A stretch of DNA of 64,000 bases from Opitutaceae bacterium (GCA_027490995.1 JAIXWY010000013.1:124001-188000), one strand, 5' to 3'; positions 53,664-62,893 are shown, numbered from the stretch's first letter. Notes: a model not told the origin generated them from the sequence alone. Numbers and translations: made by a program.

Positions 53664-54791
53664 ATGTCAGCACCGGCGCCCGACCTCCGGGATTTTGTGG
53701 GTTGCGAGACCGAGGGCGGCACGCTCCGGGTCGCGCTTCGGGGGCGCTGGCGTCTCTTGGAGGTGCGACCGGCCTTCGCTGACGTCCTTGCGGCGGGTGC
53801 GCCCCAGCGGCTCGTTTTCTCGGCCGAGGCGGTGGAGTCGTGGGATGCCTCGCTGCCGCTGTTTCTGGTGGAGGGACTGCGTTGGGCCCGGGACCGCGGG
53901 GTCGCCGTGGATCTCTCGGCGCTTCCGGCCGCGATGCGGGGCATGGCGGAGCAGGTGGTGGAAATCGGACTTCATCCGGTGCCGCCTCCGGAGCGTCCGG
54001 GACTCACCACCCGGGTTGGCGAGGCGACGTTGGATGCAATATCGAAGTCTTGGGACGTGGTGACCTTCATCGGCGACTGTGTGCTCGCGCTGGCCCGCGT
54101 GGCACGGCGGCCGCGGCAGTTTCGCTGGGCAGACTGTGCGGCGGAGATGCAGAACTGCGGCGCGATGGCGCTCCCGATCGTCTCGCTGATCAGCCTGCTG
54201 GTCGGCTTGATCATGGCTTACCAAGCTGCTGTGCAGCTGCGCCAGTTCGGGGCCGACATCTACGTCGCCGATCTGGTGGGGCTGGCGGTGGTCCGGGAGA
54301 TGGGACCCATGATGGCTGCAGTCATCATGGCTGGTCGCACCGGGGCTGCCTTTGCGGCGACCCTCGGAAACATGAAGGCCGGCGAGGAGATTGATGCTTT
54401 GGAAACGCTCGGCCTCAGACCGGTGGACTTCCTGGTTCTACCGCGGCTGCTCGCTCTCGGGATGATGATGCCGCTGCTTGCGCTGTACGCCAATCTTCTC
54501 GGCATCCTTGGCGGCATGGCGGTGGCGTGGCGCGTGTTGGAGATTCCGCCCGCCGCCTACTGGGTCGAGACCCAAAGCATCGTTGATCTCTCTGATGTCG
54601 CCTCCGGTCTGATCAAGTCCGTGGTCTTCGGCCTGCTGATCGGGTTGTCCGGGTGTCTCCGTGGACTGCAGGCGGACCGTAGTGCCGCCGGTGTCGGCAA
54701 GGCTGCCACCTCGGCGGTGGTCACGGCGATTCTCTTGATCATCGTGGCCGACGCGATCTTCGCGGTCGTCTTCAACCTCCTCGGAATCTGA
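53664..54791 (+). CDS. mlaE: MlaE-family ABC transporter permease with N-terminal STAS-like domain
   Basis: A 375-residue protein from ATG 53664. Residues 10-115 look like a STAS/MlaB-like domain (LRVALRGRWRLLEVRP, VDLSALPAAMRGMAEQVVEIG) fused ahead of the permease. The remainder is a MlaE/YrbE permease with GLIMAYQAAVQLRQFGADIYVADLVGLAVVREMGPMMAAVIMAGRTGAAFAATLGNMKAGEEIDALETLG, the family signature. With MlaF-, MlaD- and lipoprotein-type genes immediately downstream it forms a lipid-transport operon. The fusion replaces a separate MlaB. Confidence 0.93.
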   Translation: MSAPAPDLRDFVGCETEGGTLRVALRGRWRLLEVRPAFADVLAAGAPQRLVFSAEAVESWDASLPLFLVEGLRWARDRGVAVDLSALPAAMRGMAEQVVEIGLHPVPPPERPGLTTRVGEATLDAISKSWDVVTFIGDCVLALARVARRPRQFRWADCAAEMQNCGAMALPIVSLISLLVGLIMAYQAAVQLRQFGADIYVADLVGLAVVREMGPMMAAVIMAGRTGAAFAATLGNMKAGEEIDALETLGLRPVDFLVLPRLLALGMMMPLLALYANLLGILGGMAVAWRVLEIPPAAYWVETQSIVDLSDVASGLIKSVVFGLLIGLSGCLRGLQADRSAAGVGKAATSAVVTAILLIIVADAIFAVVFNLLGI

Positions 54792-54794
54792 GTC

Positions 54795-55598
54795 ATGGAT
54801 CCTGTTGTGCCGGCGATTTCTGTGGAGCACCTCGTCTGTGGTTACGACGAACGCATTATTCTGCGCGACGTCTCCTTCCACGTGCGGGCAGGGGAAATCT
54901 TCTTCGTGGTCGGCGGATCTGGCTGCGGAAAAAGCACGCTTCTGCGGCACCTCATCGGCCTGCATCGTCCGCTCTCCGGCAAGATTCGCTTCTTCGGGCA
55001 ACCCTTCACCGAGGCAGACCCCGAGGAGCGCCGCCGCATGCTGCGCTCGTTCGGCGTCTTGTATCAGAGCGCGGCCTTGTGGTCGTCGCTTACGGTCCGC
55101 GAGAATGTGGCGTTACCCCTGCAGGAGCATTCGGGGCTCGGACCGCGCGAGATCAATGACCTGGTGGCATTGAAGCTTGCGCAAGTCGGGTTGACTGGTT
55201 TTGCGGACTTTTACCCGGCTGAATTGTCCGGGGGGATGAAGAAGCGTGCCGGCATCGCGCGTGCCCTGGCGATGGACCCGTCGATCGTCTTCTTTGATGA
55301 GCCGGGGGCCGGACTGGATCCGGTCACCGCGCGGGAGATCGATGCGTTGATCTTGCAGATCCGGGAAGATTTCGGGACCACCTGCGTGGTGGTGTCGCAT
55401 GAGTTGGATAGCATCTTCCGTCTTGGGGATCGCCTGATCATGCTAGACCGCGCCGAGTCGGGGATCATCGCCGAGGGGACTCCGGAGCAACTCCGGGAAA
55501 CCAGCTCAGATCCCCGGGTCACGGCGTTCCTTCGGCGCGAGCCGCCGGCGCGACGAGAGCAGTCTTCAGCCTCGCTTCGGGGTGATGTGAGACGGTAA
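54795..55598 (+). CDS. mlaF: MlaF-type ABC transporter ATP-binding protein
   Basis: A 267-residue ATPase with Walker A GGSGCGKST, the Q-loop LYQSAALWSSLTVRENV, the ABC signature LSGGMKKRAGIARALAMDP, Walker B IVFFDEPGAGLDPV and the H-loop VVSHEL. It lies three bases after the permease gene. In Mla systems the ATPase powers movement of phospholipids between inner membrane and the MCE protein. The last residues after about 250 are a basic extension. Confidence 0.94.
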   Translation: MDPVVPAISVEHLVCGYDERIILRDVSFHVRAGEIFFVVGGSGCGKSTLLRHLIGLHRPLSGKIRFFGQPFTEADPEERRRMLRSFGVLYQSAALWSSLTVRENVALPLQEHSGLGPREINDLVALKLAQVGLTGFADFYPAELSGGMKKRAGIARALAMDPSIVFFDEPGAGLDPVTAREIDALILQIREDFGTTCVVVSHELDSIFRLGDRLIMLDRAESGIIAEGTPEQLRETSSDPRVTAFLRREPPARREQSSASLRGDVRR

Positions 55599-55612
55599 CC
55601 TTTCGCTGATCT

Positions 55613-56629
55613 GTGAAGACCAAGATTAGACCAGCGGTGATTGGCGCATTCGTGATCGGGGCGATGACGCTCGCGCTGGTGGCGTTGTTCTCGTTCGGGG
55701 GCATCAACATCTTCGACAAACCCGAGCGCTTCGTCGTTTATTTCAACGAGTCCGTGCACGGATTGGACCTTGGTTCGCCGGTCAAGCTGCGCGGTGTCCG
55801 AATTGGACGCGTCGTCGACCTCAGCATCCGTTACTCGGCAGAGCGCCGCGCGTCCGTGGTGGCGGTGGTATGCGAGCTTAGCCGCAACACCCTGACGGAT
55901 GACCAAGGCCGCATGATCGACGTCTCGGACCGCGCTGAGCTGCAGCGATTGGTGGATCGCGGCCTGCGCGCGCAGCTGGGACTCCTTGGCTTGGCGACCG
56001 GAATGCTGTACGTGGAACTCGACTTTGCGGATCCCGAGGACGTGCCGGCGCCGCTGCCGACCCCGGCTCCCCGTCCGCAGGACGCGCGTTACGCCGTGGT
56101 CCCTGCGGCACCTTCGGCGATTTCCGAGTTTCAGGCCAGCCTCTCCGATATCCTCAATAAAGTCCGTCAAATCGATTTTGCGGGCATCAGCCGTGAACTG
56201 CAGGGCCTCCTGACGGATACGCGACGACAGATCAACGGCTTTGATGGTGCGGCGCTGAGCCGTGAGTGGACCAAGACGGCGCGTTCAGTGGATGCACTCG
56301 CGACCTCACCGGCCATTCCGAAGGCGTTCGATGAACTCGCGTCCGCCGCGGCTGCGCTGAAGGCGATGTCGCAGCGACTTGATGGACAGGTGGAACCCAC
56401 CGCTGCGGAACTGGCGGCGACGCTGGCGCAGGCGAGGACCACGCTGGCCTCCTTCAACGAGGCGGCGGTCGCCGCCCGGCAGTTCGTGCAATCGCAGAGC
56501 GGCCTCGGAGAGGAGGCAGCGCGGGCGCTGACGCAGTTGGGTGAAGCGGCGGCCGCAGTTGAACGCCTTGCGGATTACTTAGAGCGTAATCCGAGCGCGG
56601 TCATATCTGGTCGGGCGCGAGCGCCCTGA
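55613..56629 (+). CDS. mlaD: MCE/MlaD-family substrate-binding protein
   Basis: The protein is 338 residues, starting at GTG 55613. An N-terminal transmembrane helix (VIGAFVIGAMTLALVALFSFGG) is followed by the MCE domain (RFVVYFNESVHGLDLGSPVKLRGVRIGRVVDL, RGLRAQLGLLGLATGMLYVELDF). A long coiled helical C-terminal region with a Pro-rich linker near 145-160 extends toward the outer membrane. Its TGA overlaps the ATG of the lipoprotein gene. Confidence 0.92.
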   Translation: MKTKIRPAVIGAFVIGAMTLALVALFSFGGINIFDKPERFVVYFNESVHGLDLGSPVKLRGVRIGRVVDLSIRYSAERRASVVAVVCELSRNTLTDDQGRMIDVSDRAELQRLVDRGLRAQLGLLGLATGMLYVELDFADPEDVPAPLPTPAPRPQDARYAVVPAAPSAISEFQASLSDILNKVRQIDFAGISRELQGLLTDTRRQINGFDGAALSREWTKTARSVDALATSPAIPKAFDELASAAAALKAMSQRLDGQVEPTAAELAATLAQARTTLASFNEAAVAARQFVQSQSGLGEEAARALTQLGEAAAAVERLADYLERNPSAVISGRARAP

Positions 56630-57306
56630 TGTTTCCTATGACACCGATCTTCTCCCTGCGTCCGAAGTTTCGGCTCTGCGTTGGCCTGCTGGCGTTGGGC
56701 GGCGCGGTGTTGTTGGGTGGGTGCTCGCTGATCCCGGCGCCAAAGCCGGATTCGACCCGTTATTTTGTCCTCTCCGGCCCCGACGCGCCCGCCGTGGCCG
56801 ACCGGGGTCCGGACGTGCCGGTGGTCGTAATGGTCGCGATCGATCTCCCGGGGTACCTCCGGACGACCCGTAACCTCGTGGTGCGTGCGGCAGGCAATGA
56901 AGTCACCTTCGTGGAAGGAGTCCGTTGGGGGGAGCCTCTGGAGGCCGGTCTGGTCCGCGTGTTGCGGGAGACGCTTGTGGGTGAGGGGCGGGTGGGGCGG
57001 ATCCTGCAGCCTCCGCTGGCTGCGGCCGTGGCCAGCGCCCGGCCGGTGGACGTGCGGATTCAGGTTCTCGCCTGTGAGGGCCGGGCTCGCTTGGAGGGGG
57101 GCTGGGTGGCCAGTTTTTCGGCGCGCTACGAAGTGGTGCATCCCGCGACCGCGGGCGGGCCTGGAGGCGCGGTGGTGACGGGAGTCTTTGTCGCCTCCGA
57201 GCGTCCGTGGAATGGACGTGACCATGGTGAATTGGCGCGCCTTTTGAGCGAGGCGGCAGCCGACTTCGGACGCGAATTGGGCGGACGATTGGCCGCGACG
57301 CCTTAG
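56629..57306 (+). CDS. ABC-type transport auxiliary lipoprotein (PqiC/YmbA-like)
   Basis: This 225-residue protein has a lipobox LLGGC (Cys near 32) after a hydrophobic signal, then a domain of the ABC_trans_aux family: STRYFVLSG, VVVMVAIDLPGYL, FVEGVRWGEPLEAGLVRVLRETL and VDVRIQVLACEGRARLEGGWVASFSARY. It starts inside the mlaD stop codon and completes the permease-ATPase-MCE-lipoprotein operon, likely as the outer-membrane anchor. ATG 56638 is an alternative start. Confidence 0.88.
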   Translation: MFPMTPIFSLRPKFRLCVGLLALGGAVLLGGCSLIPAPKPDSTRYFVLSGPDAPAVADRGPDVPVVVMVAIDLPGYLRTTRNLVVRAAGNEVTFVEGVRWGEPLEAGLVRVLRETLVGEGRVGRILQPPLAAAVASARPVDVRIQVLACEGRARLEGGWVASFSARYEVVHPATAGGPGGAVVTGVFVASERPWNGRDHGELARLLSEAAADFGRELGGRLAATP

Positions 57307-57389
57307 TGCTGACCGCGGATCTTCGCTGGGTGTTTGTACGGACTTTTTTCCCCTAGAAGCGTTCCGAAGTCGGACTATGGTCCCCGGCA

Positions 57390-57704
57390 GTGGACAATCA
57401 TTACCCGAAATTCACGTCCGGGACTTTCGCGGTGCTGCAGCTGTCGCTGGAAATGGACCAGGACGGGCAACCGGCGCAAAAGACAAAGCCGTGCGGGGTG
57501 TTCGCGACCGTCGAGGAGGCGTTTGTCTCGGCGCGGTTGTTTGCCGGCCGGGAGTGGGCCAGACTGCAACACGCGGCTCTTGAGAAACCGTCCAGTGCTC
57601 CGCTGGAGATCGTCGACACCGAGTGGGGCTACGATCTCCGCCAAGGGCACGCCATCCTCGCGCGAGTTTGGGTGCACGAGCGCCAGACGGTGGAATCCGC
57701 CTGA
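57390..57704 (+). CDS. Hypothetical small protein
   Basis: The protein is 104 residues, starting at GTG 57390. It reads as a compact soluble protein with a beta-alpha pattern (FAVLQLSLEMDQDG, VFATVEEAFVSARLFAGREWARL, LEIVDTEWGYDLRQGHAILARVWVHE) and balanced composition, unlike a random frame. I do not recognise the family. It lies between the Mla operon and the convergent dapL, 83 bases after the lipoprotein gene, so it could be co-transcribed with the Mla genes. Confidence 0.55.
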   Translation: MDNHYPKFTSGTFAVLQLSLEMDQDGQPAQKTKPCGVFATVEEAFVSARLFAGREWARLQHAALEKPSSAPLEIVDTEWGYDLRQGHAILARVWVHERQTVESA

Positions 57705-57731
57705 CGGCTCGCGCGGGCGAGGCCCGACCCC

Positions 57732-58958
57732 TTAGCGCAGCGCGGCCGCGATCCGCTCAAGCGCGTGCTCGACGTTCGCGCGGGAGTTGAAGGCACTGAT
57801 GCGCACGTGGCCCTCGCCGCACTTCCCGAATCCGGCGCCGGGGGTGCACACGACTTGGGCGTTGTTGAGCAGCAGGTCGAAGAACTCCCACGAGTCGCGT
57901 CCCGTGTTGATCCAGATGTACGGGGCATTGTCGCCGCCGACGCAGCTGAAGCCGAGCTTGGTCATCGCCGTGCGGATCAAGGCGGCGTTCGCGAGATAGA
58001 AGTCGGTCATCGCCTTGACCTGTTGCTGGCCGGCGGGCGTGAAGATGGCGGCAGCGGCCTTTTGGACGGGGTAGGACACGCCGTTGAACTTGGTGGTGTG
58101 GCGGCGGTTCCACAGTGCGTGGACCGAGTGCGCGGCGCCTTTGGAGTCGAAGGCCTGCAGGCTCTTCGGGACTACCGTGTAGGCGCAGCGGGTGCCGGTG
58201 AAGCCGGCGGTCTTGGAAAAGCTGCGGAACTCGATCGCGACCTCGCGCGCGCCGGGGATTTCGTAGATCGAGTGCGGGATCTCCGGGTTGCGGATGTAGG
58301 CCTCGTAAGCCGAATCGAAGAGAATGATGGCTTTGTTCTTCTGCGCGTACGCCACCCACGCTTCCAGCTGGGCGCGCGTGGCCACGGCGCCGGTCGGGTT
58401 GTTCGGGAAACACAGATAGATTAGGTCCGCGCCCACGGTTGGAACCGACGGCACATAACCGTTCGCGGGCGTGCTTTCGAGGTACGTGATACCTTCGTAG
58501 CGGCCGTTCACGTTGTTGCCCGTGCGGCCGGCCATGACGTTCGTGTCGACGTAGACCGGGTACACTGGATCGGGAATAGCGAGACGCAGACCCTCGGTCG
58601 CGAAGATCTCCTGGATGTTCCCGCAGTCGCACTTCGATCCGTCGGAGACAAAGATCTCATCCGCCTCGATGGCGCAGCCGCGCGCGGCGTAATCGTGCTG
58701 CGCGATCGCTTCGCGCAGGAACGCGTATCCCTGCTCCGGACCATAGCCTTTGAACGAGGAGCGCACGGCCATCTCGTCGGTGGCCTGGTGCAGGGCCTCG
58801 ACGCAGACCGCGGGCAGCGGTTCGGTGACGTCGCCGATGCCCAGCCGGATGACGGGCTTGCTCGGATTGGCCTGCGTGTAGGCAGTGACGCGTTTGGCGA
58901 TGTCGCTGAAGAGGTAGGAGGCCTTCAGCTTGGTGTAGTTCTCGTTGATGCGGATCAT
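57732..58958 (-). CDS. dapL: LL-diaminopimelate aminotransferase
   Basis: A 408-residue fold-type I PLP enzyme. [24 protein letters not shown] is the typical DapL N-terminus, [19 protein letters not shown] and [20 protein letters not shown] are family blocks, and the PLP Lys is in [12 protein letters not shown] (Lys249). It converts tetrahydrodipicolinate directly to LL-DAP, bypassing the acyl-intermediate route; DapL is known from plants, Chlamydiae and other PVC bacteria. A DapF homologue lies 1.0 kb away. Confidence 0.95.
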   Translation of the reverse strand: MIRINENYTKLKASYLFSDIAKRVTAYTQANPSKPVIRLGIGDVTEPLPAVCVEALHQATDEMAVRSSFKGYGPEQGYAFLREAIAQHDYAARGCAIEADEIFVSDGSKCDCGNIQEIFATEGLRLAIPDPVYPVYVDTNVMAGRTGNNVNGRYEGITYLESTPANGYVPSVPTVGADLIYLCFPNNPTGAVATRAQLEAWVAYAQKNKAIILFDSAYEAYIRNPEIPHSIYEIPGAREVAIEFRSFSKTAGFTGTRCAYTVVPKSLQAFDSKGAAHSVHALWNRRHTTKFNGVSYPVQKAAAAIFTPAGQQQVKAMTDFYLANAALIRTAMTKLGFSCVGGDNAPYIWINTGRDSWEFFDLLLNNAQVVCTPGAGFGKCGEGHVRISAFNSRANVEHALERIAAALR

Positions 58959-59096
58959 CGGAGTGGAAAAAGACGGTGGTGGGGCGAGGGAAACGAACGA
59001 CTTAGCCCGTCCTGGCAGGCGGGTTCAAGGCTTCGTTACCGCGCCTTTTGGCCGTTGGATCACGCCCGTCCAGCAAGGGAGGCTTTAGGGGAGCGG

Positions 59097-59189
59097 CTAC
59101 AGGGCCCATACGCCGAGGATCCCTAAGGCGATGAGAACGGCCAGCCAGCTGAGAATGCGGCGCTCTTGGCGGGTGAGCTTGAAGAGCAT
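59097..59189 (-). CDS. Possible 30-residue hydrophobic micropeptide
   Basis: An ATG-to-TAG frame of 30 codons upstream of dapL on the same strand, reading LFKLTRQERRILSWLA then VLIALGILGVWAL. It has a basic N-terminus and one transmembrane helix. LTRQERR followed by a single helix is familiar to me from N-termini of small verrucomicrobial membrane proteins such as ComEA-like ones. No Shine-Dalgarno is obvious. It could be a small membrane protein or a remnant of a longer one. Confidence 0.4.
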   Translation of the reverse strand: MLFKLTRQERRILSWLAVLIALGILGVWAL

Positions 59190-59357
59190 GGTGACGGAAG
59201 GGGGAGGTGGCAGACGTCAGCAGAGCGGCGGACGGCGAAGGGACGGTCAGTGGAAAAAGAGGCGTTTGGTCCACTAGCTGAATGGTTCGCAGTAAGTATT
59301 GTTTTGCCTTTGGCCCGCTCGTCGAGGCCGCCTCGTGCCCCTTTTCCCCATCCGCTC

Positions 59358-59960
59358 ATGAAAACGCTCCTTGGCCTCCTCCTCGCGGTCGGTCTCGCCG
59401 CCGCGGTCGGTTTCGCTGCTCCCCGTTCCGGCCAACCGGCTCCGGACTTCACCCTGGTCGATCTCGATGGCAAGTCGCACTCGCTCGCGGCGCTGCGCGG
59501 GAAGACCGTGGTCCTGGAGTGGGTGAACCCCGAGTGCCCATTCGTGGTGAAGCACTACGAAAAGAGCGGTAACATCCCCAAGCTCCAGCGGGAGGCCGCG
59601 GACGCGGGAGTCGTTTGGATTTCGATCAATTCCGGCCGCCCGGGTGCGCAGGGAGATTACGGCCCCGCCGAAGCGAAGGCGTGGATGGCCAAGACGAACG
59701 CGGCTCCGGCCGGCTACGCGCGCGATCAGGATGGCAAGGTCGGCAAGCTCTACGGCGCCCGCGCGACCCCGCACCTGTGCGTGATTGATGCGGCCGGGGT
59801 CATCGTTTACCAGGGGGCGATCGACAGCATTCGTTCCTCCCGCGCCGACGATATCGCGTCGGCCGAGAACTACGTCCGGAGCGCGCTGGTCGCGATTCGT
59901 GAAGGCCGGACTCCTGCCACCACGACGACCAACGCCTACGGCTGCGGGATCAAGTACTGA
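59358..59960 (+). CDS. Secreted thioredoxin-like redoxin (AhpC/TSA-type)
   Basis: The protein is 200 residues from ATG 59358 (MKTLLGLLLAVGLAAAVGFAA), a signal peptide. GQPAPDFTLVDLDGKSHSLAALRGKTVVLEWVNPECPFVVKHYEK is a redoxin start with one Cys in place of a CxxC pair. LYGARATPHLCVIDAAG holds the cis-Pro, and the protein ends in AYGCGIKY, giving a second conserved Cys seen in this subfamily. It is likely a periplasmic peroxiredoxin-like or thiol protein. It converges with the DapF homologue across a hairpin. Confidence 0.87.
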   Translation: MKTLLGLLLAVGLAAAVGFAAPRSGQPAPDFTLVDLDGKSHSLAALRGKTVVLEWVNPECPFVVKHYEKSGNIPKLQREAADAGVVWISINSGRPGAQGDYGPAEAKAWMAKTNAAPAGYARDQDGKVGKLYGARATPHLCVIDAAGVIVYQGAIDSIRSSRADDIASAENYVRSALVAIREGRTPATTTTNAYGCGIKY

Positions 59961-59973
59961 CGGAGACGCGTGA

Positions 59974-60004
59974 CACGGTCTGGCGCGTGGGCGCTCAGAC
60001 CGTG
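59974..60004. terminator. Hairpin between convergent redoxin and dapF-like genes
   Basis: CACGGTCTG and CAGACCGTG pair perfectly around a 13-base GC-rich loop and include the stop codon of the dapF-like gene. A shared terminator for two convergent genes is likely; no T-run follows. Confidence 0.5.
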
Positions 60005-60846
60005 ACCTCGAACAGCTCCGGATGGAGCACGCCCTCGGCGACCTTGTTGACCGTGCCGGTCATGCGAATCGCGTAGTCCGGGGCAATCAGGATACCGATC
60101 TGTCCGCCGGGCATGTGGACGGTGACATCGGCATCCACGAGGCCGAGGCGGTGGGCGACCGCGGCGGCGGCGCTGGAGCTGCTGCCCGAGGCCAGTGTGT
60201 AGCCGGCGCCGCGCTCCCAGATTTCGATTCGGATGTTCTTCCGGTCGATCACTTGGAGAAATTGCACGTTGGTCTTCCGGGGGAACTGTGGGTGGATCTC
60301 GATCTCTGGACCGTAGCGCCGCGCGAGGGCTTCGTTCACCTCGGGCAGCCGGATCACGCAATGCGGGTTACCGATCGTGGCCGCGCAGATGACGAACTCG
60401 CGGTCCTGAATGCGCAGCGGTTCGTTGAGCACCTCGCGCTCGGGGCCGGTCACCGGGATCTTGGAGCTGACAAAACTCACGCGTCCCATGTCGACGGTGA
60501 TGAGCTTGCCGCCCTGCTTGATCTCGGAGCGGACGGCGCCGCCTGGAGTCTCGACTGTGAACGTGTCGGCTGGAACCAGCTTCTGATCCCAGAGGTAGCG
60601 GGAGAAGATGCGCAGGCCATTGCCGGATTTTTCGGCCTCGGAGCCGTCTGGATTGAAGATGCGGAGGCCAACATCGCAGGACTTTGAGGGCAGGGGACCC
60701 CAGAGGATCCCGTCGGAGCCCGCGCCGAAATTGCGATGGCAGATCACGCGGATCTGGGCTTCTGACGGCGCGCCCCAGGTCGGGTAGTCCGCTGGATTGA
60801 GCACCAAGTAGTCGTTGCCGAGGGCGTGGTATTTCGCGAAACGCAT
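59995..60846 (-). CDS. dapF: DapF-family epimerase homologue lacking both catalytic cysteines
   Basis: A 283-residue protein with the DapF fold: AKYHALGNDYLVL at the N-terminus, FNPDGSEAEKSGNGLR, MGNPHCVI-like IGNPHCVIRL, and ERGAGYTLASGSSSSAAAAV. In E. coli DapF the two catalytic Cys lie just before GNG (Cys73) and in ACGSGACA (Cys217). Here both aligned positions are Ser (Ser74 and Ser220). Substrate-binding Asn, Glu and Arg residues are otherwise kept. With dapL nearby, meso-DAP formation would be expected, but a Ser/Ser enzyme may be weak, inactive or do another reaction. Annotate as DapF family, not proven epimerase. Confidence 0.8.
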   Translation of the reverse strand: MRFAKYHALGNDYLVLNPADYPTWGAPSEAQIRVICHRNFGAGSDGILWGPLPSKSCDVGLRIFNPDGSEAEKSGNGLRIFSRYLWDQKLVPADTFTVETPGGAVRSEIKQGGKLITVDMGRVSFVSSKIPVTGPEREVLNEPLRIQDREFVICAATIGNPHCVIRLPEVNEALARRYGPEIEIHPQFPRKTNVQFLQVIDRKNIRIEIWERGAGYTLASGSSSSAAAAVAHRLGLVDADVTVHMPGGQIGILIAPDYAIRMTGTVNKVAEGVLHPELFEVTV

Positions 60847-61072
60847 GGGCGGCGATTCAGCCCGTCGCCGGCGGCGGAATAAAGCGGAAAACCAACCGTC
60901 CCCGCGCCCGCTCTCGCGGCGAGGACGGCATGAACCCGGGCTTACTGTGTTGGTGTTACCCGATGGCGATAGTGGCCGCTCGCCGCAACTGCGCCGGCGT
61001 GGGTAGGGCTACGGAGGCTTACCGCTCTCGTTTCGTCTAGCTGAAACGGCGTGTCTGAATACAGTTCGCGCC

Positions 61073-62884
61073 ATGAAGTCATTCTTCGCGTCTCTTCTTG
61101 GTTCGTTGGTGGGTCTGTTTGTTTTCGGCTTTCTCGTGCTGCTGCTCGGTGTGGGGATCATCGGCGCGGTGGCGACGCTGGGCGATAAGCCCGTGGTGGT
61201 GCCGAAGGGCAGTTACCTGGTGTTCGATCTCACCGCGAACATTCACGATGGCGTCCGGACCCCGAATCCCTTCGAGGTCCTTGAGGCGATTGAAAATCCT
61301 GAGCATGCCAAGAATCTGCAGCTCCGCGCGGTGACGCGGGCTTTGGGGGCCGCCGCGAAGGATGATCGCATCAAGGGTCTGTTGATCACCGGAAACATCA
61401 GCGCGAGCGACTACGCTTCCAGCTTGGCCGCGCTCGCGGAGGTGCGTCGCGCGCTGGTTGAATTCAAAAAATCGGGCAAGCCGGTGATGGCCCACCTGTT
61501 TCGCGCCGACGCGAACGATCTCTATCTGGCCTCGACGGCAGAAGAGATCGTGCTCGACCCCTATGGCCAGGTGGATGTCGCCGGTCTCGCGTCGGAGGGT
61601 CTCTTCTTCGCCGGCGCCATGGAGAAGGTGGGCATCCAAGCTCAGGTCGTGCGCGTTGGAAAATACAAGTCAGCCATTGAGCCGTTCACCTCGCGCGAGA
61701 TGAGCCCGGCCAGTCGCGAACAGTTGCAGGTCCTGCTCGATTCCGCTTGGGTCACGCTGCGCGACGAGATCGCATCGGCGCGTGGACTTTCTCCCGACGC
61801 GCTTCAGGCGTTGGTGGACCGCGAGCGATTCTTTACCGGCGAGGCGGCGGTGAAGGCCGGCTTGGTGACCCGGATCGCGTATCAGGATGAGGTGATTGAT
61901 GAGTTGAAGCGGCGCACGGAGAGCAAGCCGGACGCCGAGACTTTCGCGCGGGTGTCGATGGCAGCCTATGCGAAGCGCGCCCATCCCACCGCGCCTAAGC
62001 CGGCCTCCGGAAAGGCGGCGGGCGTGGTTGCGGTGGTCTATGCGGAAGGTGTGATCGTGGATGGTGAAGGCGGCGAAGGGGAGATTGGTGGCAAGCGCTT
62101 CGCTCGCGAACTGCGACGACTGCGGCAGGACTCCAAGGTGTCCGCGATCGTCCTGCGGGTGAATAGTCCCGGCGGTTCCGCCTCGGCCTCGGAGCACATC
62201 CTGCGCGAAGTACGGTTGGCGCGTGAGACGAAGCCTGTCGTGGTTTCGATGGGTGGCTATGCCGCGTCGGGTGGTTACTGGATCTCCAGTTTCGGTGATC
62301 ACATCTTTGCTGAACCCACCACCATCACGGGTTCGATCGGGGTGTTCGGGCTGCTGTTTAACGCCGCCGAACTCACGGAAAAGCTCGGTGTCTCCTTCGA
62401 CGTCGTGAAGACGGGTCGCTATGCAGACACGCTTTCGATCTCCCGCCCGAAGACGGAGGCCGAGTTGGCGTTGATCCAGCGCGATGTCGATTGGATCTAC
62501 CGCGAGTTCCTCTCCCGCGTCGCCGAGGGCCGCAAACTCGATCCCGCGCTGGTCGCCGAACTGGCGCAGGGGCGGGTGTGGATCGGAGCGGATGCGCTCA
62601 CCCGCGGATTGGTCGATGAAATGGGAGGTCTGGAAGACGCGATCCAGTACGCGGCGAAGAAGGCTGGCGTGGACGAGAACTACAGCGTCCGCGAGCGGCC
62701 GGTGCACAAGCCCTTCGCCGAGTCGTTCGCCGAGGCCTTGCAGGGATTGGAGGCCCGGGTTTTTGGCCGTGGTCCGCTCGGACTCGTGGTGGCCCGAATG
62801 GAGTCCGAATTGGAGCAACTGAACACGTTCAACGACCCGCGGGGAATCTACGCTCGCCTCCCGTTGGAGTTCGTCCTTCGGTGA
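61073..62884 (+). CDS. sppA: Signal peptide peptidase SppA (67K type)
   Basis: A 603-residue protein. One N-terminal transmembrane helix (LGSLVGLFVFGFLVLLLGVGIIGAVA) precedes two tandem S49 domains. The catalytic Lys is in RVGKYKSAIEPF (Lys199) and the Ser in GGYAASGGYWIS (Ser399), matching the E. coli Lys209/Ser409 dyad split over the two repeats. It degrades cleaved signal peptides in the inner membrane. A CGTTTC/GAAACG inverted repeat near 61030 lies in the leader. Confidence 0.95.
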   Translation: MKSFFASLLGSLVGLFVFGFLVLLLGVGIIGAVATLGDKPVVVPKGSYLVFDLTANIHDGVRTPNPFEVLEAIENPEHAKNLQLRAVTRALGAAAKDDRIKGLLITGNISASDYASSLAALAEVRRALVEFKKSGKPVMAHLFRADANDLYLASTAEEIVLDPYGQVDVAGLASEGLFFAGAMEKVGIQAQVVRVGKYKSAIEPFTSREMSPASREQLQVLLDSAWVTLRDEIASARGLSPDALQALVDRERFFTGEAAVKAGLVTRIAYQDEVIDELKRRTESKPDAETFARVSMAAYAKRAHPTAPKPASGKAAGVVAVVYAEGVIVDGEGGEGEIGGKRFARELRRLRQDSKVSAIVLRVNSPGGSASASEHILREVRLARETKPVVVSMGGYAASGGYWISSFGDHIFAEPTTITGSIGVFGLLFNAAELTEKLGVSFDVVKTGRYADTLSISRPKTEAELALIQRDVDWIYREFLSRVAEGRKLDPALVAELAQGRVWIGADALTRGLVDEMGGLEDAIQYAAKKAGVDENYSVRERPVHKPFAESFAEALQGLEARVFGRGPLGLVVARMESELEQLNTFNDPRGIYARLPLEFVLR

Positions 62885-62893
62885 TTTGGCATC

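Noticed and set aside
60896-60930. Riboswitch or sRNA upstream of sppA
   Set aside because: An imperfect GC-rich hairpin (CCGTCC/GGACGG) is present, but no conserved riboswitch motif can be read.
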